Translations under genes and position numbers: made by a program
The notes under the pieces: model-generated
What the model was told of the DNA's origin: nothing
Databases searched by the model: none
What the model saw: the letters and a program-made list of their open reading frames with translations, nothing else
Shown here: positions 47,199 through 56,000 of the stretch, in pieces
How positions within the stretch are numbered: the stretch's first letter is position 1
How the letters are laid out: each line of letters begins with the position of its first letter
Source: an uncultured Bacteroidota bacterium
Lineage (GTDB): Bacteria; Bacteroidota; Bacteroidia; Chitinophagales; LD1
Length of the DNA stretch: 56,506 nt
Direction: 5' to 3'
Assembly: GCA_903861145.1 (NCBI GenBank)
Contig: CAIOTH010000029.1
Coordinates: 1-56,506, forward strand

Positions 47199-47519
47199 AT
47201 GACACAAATTTCAAAAGAACTTAGTATAACACACTCTGCCGATAAGCTGATAGAGGAGTATTACCTGCAATCGGAAGCCATCATCGCAAAAGGCAAAGTT
47301 GCCGACCGCCTTTTAACACTTACCGAAACGAAGAAATTAAAGGAATTGGCGACTGCCATTAAGGGTTTAGAATGCACTATTAACCCAGGCGCAACTATGG
47401 CCATTTTTGCACGTTTTATGGATTACACAAATGAAATTGACCATAATTTTACCCTAAAATTAATGGGTTTTATGTCGAGCTACCTGCGTGATGAACTTAA
47501 AGTAGCCGTATCTACATGA
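47199..47519 (+). CDS. Hypothetical 106-residue protein
   Basis: A small, mostly alpha-helical, soluble protein without signal peptide or membrane segment. I do not recognise the family. It overlaps the next gene by 4 bases in the string ATGA (47516-47519), a strong sign of translational coupling, so the two probably act together. It lies in an AT-rich, gene-poor region that looks like accessory DNA. Confidence 0.55.
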   Translation: MTQISKELSITHSADKLIEEYYLQSEAIIAKGKVADRLLTLTETKKLKELATAIKGLECTINPGATMAIFARFMDYTNEIDHNFTLKLMGFMSSYLRDELKVAVST

Positions 47520-48007
47520 TAATCAAATGTTTATATAATTATACGCCTAAAAAAGTTTACAAAAAGTTTACACTTTCAAAAATTAATAACATGCTGCTAC
47601 AAATTAAAAATACTGAACACGAGGACGACTATGTTGAGGCCGAACAGGATAAAAACAAGACCTGGGAGGCCAACCACACGGTAATTACCCGGGTAATGGC
47701 CAAATTGATACGCCAAAACGAACGAATGCCATCAAAAGCTGAAATTGCGGACGAAACGGGTTTGAGCCGACAAACAATTCACAAGCATTTAAAGCAATTC
47801 GGGCACGAGTCCCTGGTTGTTGAACAATTGGAGCAATTCAACTTTATGTCATCAAAGGTATTAGCCAAAATAATGGAATTATCAATGGATGGTGATGTAA
47901 GGGCCGCGCGGCTTGCACTTGAGATAATGGGTATTATTAATCCTTCCCGGAATAATATTGCAGGGCTAAAAAATCAAAGTACGCTTGAAAATGAAAATGC
48001 AACTTAA
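47516..48007 (+). CDS. Helix-turn-helix protein, phage terminase small-subunit-like
   Basis: Up to 163 residues. The HTH is clear at about residues 70-95 (MPSKAEIADETGLSRQTIHKHLKQF). The C-terminal part (LAKIMELSMDGDVRAARLALEIMGIINPS) resembles the C-terminal segment of phage terminase small subunits of the phBC6A51 type, where a [A]RLxLE.xG helix follows the HTH; this is a weak resemblance. The start is either the ATG at 47516, coupled to the preceding gene, or the ATG at 47591 (MLLQIKNTEHEDDY), which omits a Lys-rich leader of 25 residues. No large terminase, portal or integrase gene is near, so it may be a remnant or a plain regulator. Confidence 0.6.
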   Translation: MIIKCLYNYTPKKVYKKFTLSKINNMLLQIKNTEHEDDYVEAEQDKNKTWEANHTVITRVMAKLIRQNERMPSKAEIADETGLSRQTIHKHLKQFGHESLVVEQLEQFNFMSSKVLAKIMELSMDGDVRAARLALEIMGIINPSRNNIAGLKNQSTLENENAT

Positions 48008-48648
48008 TGCATCGCAAAGTGCAATACAAAGGTTATAAAAAAGAAACATTACTGCGCTTGTTTTTGTAATGACCTTTGTGCCCAACAGTATTGGGATTTG
48101 TGCTAATGGTATTTCTTTAATTTATCACCCCGTTCCTTATAAATTGAGGATAATTTTCAGAACCGGTATTTGTTTATTGGGTGTTTTTGAAACCTAAACT
48201 CATTTCGTCCGTTTTACAAGGGGGAAGTTGTTTGTTTCTTTGGCCGAAGTTGTGAATTATGACAACAACGCAACGCAATTAAGTGACTTTTATAACACAA
48301 AAAGGAATGTTAAAAAGTGTCTAAAAGAGTGCTTAGTTTTAGCTACAGATATATGGATAGTAAGGAACAAATAAATTCATTTTGCACAAGTTTAAATTTA
48401 TTATTGCCTTAAAATCAATCATTTATGTAACAAGGCCAGCTTTTTATAAAACAAGGCATGGTAATTGTAAATAATAAGGTGCGGTATTAACAAAAAATAT
48501 TTATTTGACGGAATGTTTTTAATGTTATAAATTGATGTATGACCTAAATAAATAGTTGGCCTGGTTGTAATAATAAGATGGATAATTTTTGGTTAAAGGT
48601 GATAATGTTTTAAATAATATAAATGAACTATAATTAATACCAGGCACA
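48008..48648. other. 641-base AT-rich non-coding region
   Basis: No credible gene on either strand. Near the left end CAAAGGT (48027-48033) and CATTAC (48047-48052) can pair with GTAATG (48066-48071) followed directly by ACCTTTG (48072-48078), a nested hairpin with a bulge on the 5' side. The rest is AT-rich and shows no clean TTTG/TAnnTTTG promoter for the gene at 48649. It may be the leader of that gene or the edge of an old mobile element. Confidence 0.45.
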
Positions 48649-49998
48649 ATGAATGAACTTTTTACTAATCCGCGATTATTTCTTGCCCTGCTGTTAGGTG
48701 TGCTTTTAACTTTTAGCACCCCTACAATTTATGCCCAATGTAGCTATAACGCGGCCGAGAGTACCACTGTTAACGGTAGTTGCTCTCCAACATGTAGTTC
48801 GCAAACTACCGCTGGCAGCAATGGCGTGGGCTCGGGTGCATACCGTTTTTATAGCGGCACCTGGACAACAGGCACCTGGTACCAGTTTGATCTTTCTAAC
48901 GGCCCTGGCAACCTTAACTGCGCACAAGCTGCTTTCGCTAATAGCAGCAGCGGAGTTATTAGCGGCTGGGTGAACATATTGACAACTAACGGTTATCTGC
49001 AGGCCCCAAGTGGCTCTGCTTACGTTTTGGTTGAAACTGGGCGAAGTGGTAATTGGAACGGCACCTCAGCCCAATTAACTTATCAGGCGGCACAACCGGC
49101 CAATCCGGTCTGGAGTTCTCCTACAACCTCTGCCTGTGTTGGCACGGCTTATGCTTATACCGTAGGCGCCGTTAGTCAGGCTACCAGTTATAACTGGACC
49201 CTTACCAGTAATAGCGGCAATGTTACTTCCAATATGAGTTCATCTACTACCAGCCCTACTCAAAACATCACCTTTGGTTTAAGTTCGGGTACCACGGGCA
49301 CAGTAGCTGTTTCCATCTCGGCAACCAATAACGGTACCTGTACTTCATCGGTAGTTGCTACTGGCACAATAACCGTAACAAAAACTCCAACAGCCACCAT
49401 CGGCTATACCGGTAGCCCTTGGTGCGCATCACTTACCAGCGAATCTCCAACAACACTAACAGGTACAGGTGCATATACTACAGGTGTCACTTGGACTACT
49501 ACCCCATCAACCGGTTTAACCATCAACAGTTCGGGGGTTATAAACCCATCCACAAGCACCTCTACGGTTACAGGCAGCACTTATACGGTAAACTATAATA
49601 TTGCTGCGGCAGGTGGTTGCAGTGCGGTACTAGCAACAGCTTCGGTAACCGTAGTGGCAATGCCAACGGCTTATACCATAGGTGGCGGTGGCGGCGGGTG
49701 CTCCGGCTTATTGGGCAATTCCATTACCTTATCTAATTCCCAAACCGGTGTTAATTATCAGTTAAACAATACCAGTACCGGCCTTGTAGGTTCTACCCAG
49801 GGGGGCACAACTGGTTCAGGGCTTTCATTTCCAGGTGCCACTTCGGGTACATTTAATATCATCGGCAAAACTGCATTAGGGGGTTGTTCGGTTACCACAG
49901 CGGGTACGGTCACCTCAACGGTAATTACGCCTACAGTAATTAATACCGCACCGGCTTCTATAACCTCCGGCAGTGTTATTATGAACGGAACTGACTAA
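48649..49998 (+). CDS. Secreted Ig/PKD-like domain protein without sorting domain
   Basis: A 449-residue exported protein; the signal peptide runs to about residue 30 (LLLGVLLTFSTPTIYAQ). Residues 30-150 are a Cys-containing N-terminal module (CSYNAAESTTVNGSCSPTCSS). Residues 150-430 are Ser/Thr-rich Ig-like or PKD-like repeats (PVWSSPTTSACVGTAYAYTV; TVNYNIAAAGGCSAVLATASVTV). It ends abruptly at SGSVIMNGTD, with no T9SS C-terminal domain, so it looks truncated compared with similar surface proteins. The giant adhesin gene starts 37-58 bases downstream. Confidence 0.7.
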   Translation: MNELFTNPRLFLALLLGVLLTFSTPTIYAQCSYNAAESTTVNGSCSPTCSSQTTAGSNGVGSGAYRFYSGTWTTGTWYQFDLSNGPGNLNCAQAAFANSSSGVISGWVNILTTNGYLQAPSGSAYVLVETGRSGNWNGTSAQLTYQAAQPANPVWSSPTTSACVGTAYAYTVGAVSQATSYNWTLTSNSGNVTSNMSSSTTSPTQNITFGLSSGTTGTVAVSISATNNGTCTSSVVATGTITVTKTPTATIGYTGSPWCASLTSESPTTLTGTGAYTTGVTWTTTPSTGLTINSSGVINPSTSTSTVTGSTYTVNYNIAAAGGCSAVLATASVTVVAMPTAYTIGGGGGGCSGLLGNSITLSNSQTGVNYQLNNTSTGLVGSTQGGTTGSGLSFPGATSGTFNIIGKTALGGCSVTTAGTVTSTVITPTVINTAPASITSGSVIMNGTD

Positions 49999-50056
49999 TT
50001 TATTTTTTGAATACCACTTGATAGTTATTATAAGAATGAAGATAATTTTACATAAT

Positions 50057-53000
50057 ATGGAAAAATTTTTGACCCGCACCTTCAGTCCATTTGCTCAATT
50101 TAAAGCGATTCTTTTGGCGGCAACCAAAGGTTTTGTACGGCCCACTAAAACTATAAAATTAGCGTGGCAAAACTTGTGGGGCATAAAAGCAATTGGTAAA
50201 AACACATTCGTGTCGCGCTTTGTGTTTTTAATAACCTGCTTTATCGGTATTAACGCATATTCTCAAACAACCGTTAATTTACCTACTTCAGGCGCCGCAA
50301 CCGCAAATCCTGCTGGTAATAACATTACTATATTTGATAATGGTGGCTCAGGCAGTAACTATAGCAATAATGTTAGTGGTTATATTGTTTTAAATTGTAA
50401 TGCGGGGCAAACTATAAGTATATACGGTTTATATTACACTGAGAGTGGTTATGATTATCTTAACGTATATACCGGTAGCGGAACCGGGGGGACTCAAGTA
50501 ACTCACGCAAGCGGAAGTGGGTGGTATAGCTATACTGGTGCCTCGGGTACAGCACTTACGGTGCAACTTACCTCTGATGGTTCCAACGTCTCCAACGGTC
50601 TATATTTACTTGTAACATATTCAACCACACCTACCCTTAACGTGCCAACTGGTACCAATAACTCTGTTACTTGTGGCACCAGCACTGTTTTATTTCCTAA
50701 CAATGGTTCAGCTAGTAATTATAGTAATAGCGATAATGGTTATACAGTGTTAAACTGTAGTGGTTCGGGGCAGGTAAGCATCAATGGTATATATAATTGC
50801 GAATCGGGCTATGATTATGTCAAAATTTACAGTGGTTCAGGCACTGGTGGTACTTTGCTGGGAAGTTATAACGGTAGTGGCAATATCAGTATTACCGGGG
50901 CGGTAGGCACACCGCTTACAGTTCAGTTTACATCCGATGCCAGTGTTAATTATAGCGGGTTCGCTTTATACGCAAAGTATATCGCCAATTGTTGTACCAA
51001 TCCCAATGTAACCGGGCTTACAGCCTCAGGGGCGGCAACTTGTACCGGTTCGGGTGCAACTGTAACAGTGTCTTCACCTACCAGTAACCTTGCATCCGGC
51101 ACCTATACCGTAACCTATAATGTAAGCGGTACCAGTACTGTAGCTTCAACTACGGCTTCTATGGTTTTTACCGCAGGCAGTCCGGGTACAGGTACTTTCA
51201 CTACTTCGGCTTTAACCGGCACAGGTACCAATAACCTTGTCCAAATTACCAACCTATATATTACAGCTACACCAACATGTAATACTACATTATCTTATAC
51301 TGCACCTGCTTTCACTACCACTGCGCCATCAACCGCACCAACCGCTATTACAGGCGGAGGCACATTGTGCACAAGCGGCACCTTGACTGAATCGGGCGGC
51401 GCGCTTGCAACGAGTGCCACCTATCAATGGGGCACGGGTAGCACAATAGGCACCAGCCCAATTTCAGGTGCTACAGCTAGTACCTATTCAGCCACGGCAA
51501 CCAATACTTATTGGGTATCGGTAACGGGCCCCGCACCTTGCAATGGTGCTTCCAATGCGGGCGCTACAACAAGCGTAACTATCAACACGCCATCAACCGC
51601 GCCAAGCAGTATTACGGGCGGCGGCGCCCTCTGTACAAGCGGCGTGCTAACTGAATCAGGCGGAGCCCTGGGCACCAGTGCCACTTACCAGTGGGGCACT
51701 GGCAGCACGGTAGGAACCAACCCGATCTCAGGAGCAACAGCCAGTACCTATACAGCAACAGCAACCAATACTTATTGGGTATCGGTAACGGGCCCGGCAC
51801 CCTGTAATGGTGTTTCCAATTCGGCTGCTACTACGAGTGTAACTATCAGCACTCCATCAACAGCGCCTAGCAGCATTACGGGTGGAGGCACATTGTGTGT
51901 TAGCGGTGTGTTGACTGAATCAGGCGGCGCGCTTGGTACTGGTGCCAACTATCAATGGGGCACTGGCAGCACTATAGGCACAAGCCCAATCACCGGTGCC
52001 ACAGCCAGTACCTATACAGCCACCGCAACCAATACTTATTGGGTATCGGTAACGGGCCCGGCACCCTGCAATGGTCTTTCCAATTCGGCTGCTACTACCA
52101 CTGTAATCATTAACACCACCGAAACTTTGCCAACCCTTGCAGTTTCGGCAACGGGTTATACGGCAACTACTGTAAACACCGCTAACGATGCAATAACAGT
52201 ATGCCCTGCTGCTACCGTAACAATCACCCCAACAGGCGGTAACGGTAGCTTTGTTTATTACATTGGCGATAACACCGACCAGTTAATTGAATGGAAATTA
52301 ATGAACGGTGTTACCCAGGCCGGGGCATTTACGCAAGCCTTTAGCAACCCCGGTTATTACTTGATTGAAGTATTTGCCACCAACGCATGCGGCACTACTA
52401 CGGGTAATAATTATGCCCAGGTTGAAGTAGCACCGGTGCAAGCGCCGGTAGTTACACCAAGCCAAACTATATGTTCGGGCACAGCGCCATCTACTGTATT
52501 AAGTGGTTCGGCAGGCTCATTAGGTATCGGCGGCTTTGGAACAGGTACAACCGCTATTACTTATCAATGGCAACAATCTACCGATAATGGCCAAACCTGG
52601 TCAAACGCTACGGGTACAAGTACCTCATCCAGCTACACTGCGCCTTCATTAACGCAAACAACACTGTATAAACGCCAGGTAATCACTACCGGGCCTAGCG
52701 CATGTACCGTAACGCAGGATGGTGAATTGGTAACCTGGTCCGCAACCAGTACAGGCGCTGCCGCTGGCGTTTATAGCGGGGTATATTCCCTCATAAAATT
52801 AGTGGGCGGCACCGCTGCCTGGAGTCCTAATAACGCCTGGGGTATAACTACTGAACAGATTACTAACAACGGTGGTTATGTATCGGCTGTAATGGAAGAC
52901 AACAACTATTATCAAATGCTGGGTTTGTTTTCAACTAATGTAACCCCACCAGCCCCCGACTATGCTACCAATGGTACTACTGCTACAGCCATGCCGTATG

Positions 53001-56000
53001 CCATTTATCCTCAGGCCAACGGTACTATTTTAATTTTTGAAAATGGCGCGCAGGTGGGAGGCTCGTATGGCGCTTATAGCATTGGCGATGTACTTAAAGT
53101 AGCAGTAGTAAACAACAAGGTTCTCTACTATCAAAATAGTACGCTTTTATACACCAGCCTGGTTACGCCCACGCTTCCTTATTATGGAGTTGCCACTATT
53201 TATTCGCCCAGTGGTGGCTTTAAACTGGTAAGGGTATTAAATCCGGTTAAAATTACTGTTAACGCCACATCAACGGCACCAACCAGCATTTCGGGTGGTC
53301 CCACACTCTGCACAAGTGGCACACTTACTGAATCTGGCGGTACGCTTAGCGCGGGTGCCACTTATCAGTGGGGTACAGGTAGTACAATAGGCACTAGCCC
53401 CATTTCCGGTGCTACGGCCAGTACTTATACAGCCACGGCAGCCAATACTTATTGGGTATCGGTAACCGCAGGCACAACATGCCCGGGTGTTTCCAACGCC
53501 GGCGCTACTACTGCGATAGCCGCCATCAACTCGCCATCAACAGCACCCACCAGCATTAGTGGCGGGGCAGGTACTTACTGTGGAGTCACAGTACTGACAG
53601 AAGTGGGTGGCGCGCTGGCTACCGGGGCCAATTACCAATGGGGTACAGGTAGCACCGTAGGCACCAGCCCCATCGCTGGCGCTACATCAAGCACATACTC
53701 TGCTACAGCAACCAATACTTATTGGGTATCGGTAACGGGCCCTTCGCCCTGCAATGGTGCTTCCAATTCGGGAGCTACTACTAGTGTAACAATTACCGCC
53801 ACTACTTATAACTCAGGTGGCTTTTATTATAGTACCAGCCCTACATTTACTCCGCCTACGCAGGGTATTCGGGTAGGCTCTACCGGCGCCGTTTCACCGT
53901 TGGGCGCTGTTTCGCTCGCTGTTTCTAATGGTACAGGTACGCCTATTAATCCATGTACAACATATTATTATACCACTTGGGTAGTGGTCAATGGCACTAC
54001 CGATACTATATACGCCAATAGCCCTGGCGGCACTGGCGGGTATAAAAGCTTTACAACCCCTTCAGCCGGTTCGGGCGATGCCACACTTGTCTTAGCCTCA
54101 GGCTCCGCTTCCACCTCAGTATGTCAGGGTGGCTCTATGACACCTATAACTTATAATGTGGGTGGCGCAGGCTATGGTGCAACTATCACCGCCGGGGCGC
54201 TGCCTACCGGTGTTAGTTTAACCTATGTTGCCAATGCGTATAATAATGGCGGGGTTGCCACAATAAGCGGCATACCTACGGCAACGCCGGGCACTTATAA
54301 TTTTACCATAGGCACTACCGTAAATTCTCCGTGTTCACAAGTAACATTAACAGGGTCAATTATTGTTGGTACGCAACCCACACTTACGGGGGTTACGCCT
54401 ACAAGCATTTGCCCAGGCGGTACTGTAACAACAGGAATTAGCACCGGCACCGGTGTTAGTGGTGCCACATATACCTATAGCTGGACACAGGGCGGGGTAA
54501 CTCAGTCAAGTACCACTTCTTCTTTTACCACTTCAACGGGTTTAGCCTCCGGGCAGAATTATACCTATGCGGTAACAGCCACTTCATCAGCCACCGGATG
54601 TGTAGCCTCGGCTTCTCAATTGGTATCAGTGGCTAATCAACCCACATTGGCGTCCATAACACCTACGGGTATATGTCCGGGTGCTACTTTGTCTACTTCT
54701 ATTGCAAGTGGCGGCGCTACAGGGGCAACTTATATTTACAGTTGGAATAATGGCTCAACAAACGTTCAGAATGGTGCTTCAGCTTCATATACTACTCCAT
54801 CCAATTTAACTGCTCCTAGTACTCAAACTTATAATGTAACGGCAACCTCATCTGCTACAAATTGTACGGCAACCATATTGAGCCAATCAGTAACTGTATC
54901 AACAGCAGCTTCACTTTCGGCCATAACGCCTGGCAATATATGCCCTGGCGGCACACTGTCCACCGTTTTAAGCGGTGGTGTTAGTGGTACCGGGCCTTCA
55001 TATACCTATAGTTGGACACAAGGTGGTGTAACGCAATCAAGCACTGCTTCTTCATTTACTACTTCTACCGGTCTGTCTACAGGGTCTTATACCTACGCAG
55101 TAACGGCCACATCTGCTTCTACGGGTTGTGTTGCCTCTGTTAGTACAAATGTAACAGTGGCGGGGCAGCCAACACTGCAAATCACACCTGCAGCCATGTG
55201 CCCTGGTGCCAATGTGAATGTTTCCATTACAAGCGGCGGGGCATCGGGTGCAGCATATACCTATAGCTGGACCCAGGACGGAACAACGGAACCTTCCAAC
55301 ACTTCAAGTTATAATACAACAACTACCTTAAGCGTAAGTAACCATATATATGATGTAACAGCTACGTCTTCAGTTACAAACTGTGTGGCCTCCGTTACTG
55401 CAACGGTAGCGGTAGATGCCCAACCTACTATAGCTGCAATAACACCAACAAGTATATGTCCCGGGGGCACACTGTCCACCTCTGTTTTAAGCGGTGGTGT
55501 ACCGGGCGATGTTTATACCTATAGTTGGACGCAAGCAGGAACAACGGTTCAAAATACGACGTCTGCTTCATATACTTCTTTAACCAGTTTATCGTCCGGT
55601 GCGTATACCTATGCGGTAACGGCCTACGATCTGACAACAGGCTGCGGTGCCAGTCAAAGTGCATCGGTAACGGTTGCAACCCAGGCATCACTCAGTGCAA
55701 TATCGCCTACAACTATATGTGCCGGCAACGCTATCTCCACTACGTTAAGCAACGGAGTTACAGGTCTCAGCTATACTTATAGCTGGACACAGGCCGGAAC
55801 GACTGTTCAGAATACTTCTTCTGCTTCATATACCACCTCAAGTGGTTTAGCTTCAGGCTCATACACTTATGCTGTAACAGCTACAAGTTCTAGCCCATAT
55901 GCATGTACTGCTTCAACAAGTACGTCTGTATCGATCACCCCTAACGCAAGTATCGCATCAGTTACAGGTTCTTCCCCAATATGTATTAGTGGTACGACTA

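Noticed and set aside
49998-50057. Frameshift that splits one adhesin gene into the 449-aa gene and the giant gene
   Set aside because: The downstream frame has its own ATG and signal segment, and the sequence between encodes no repeat continuation.
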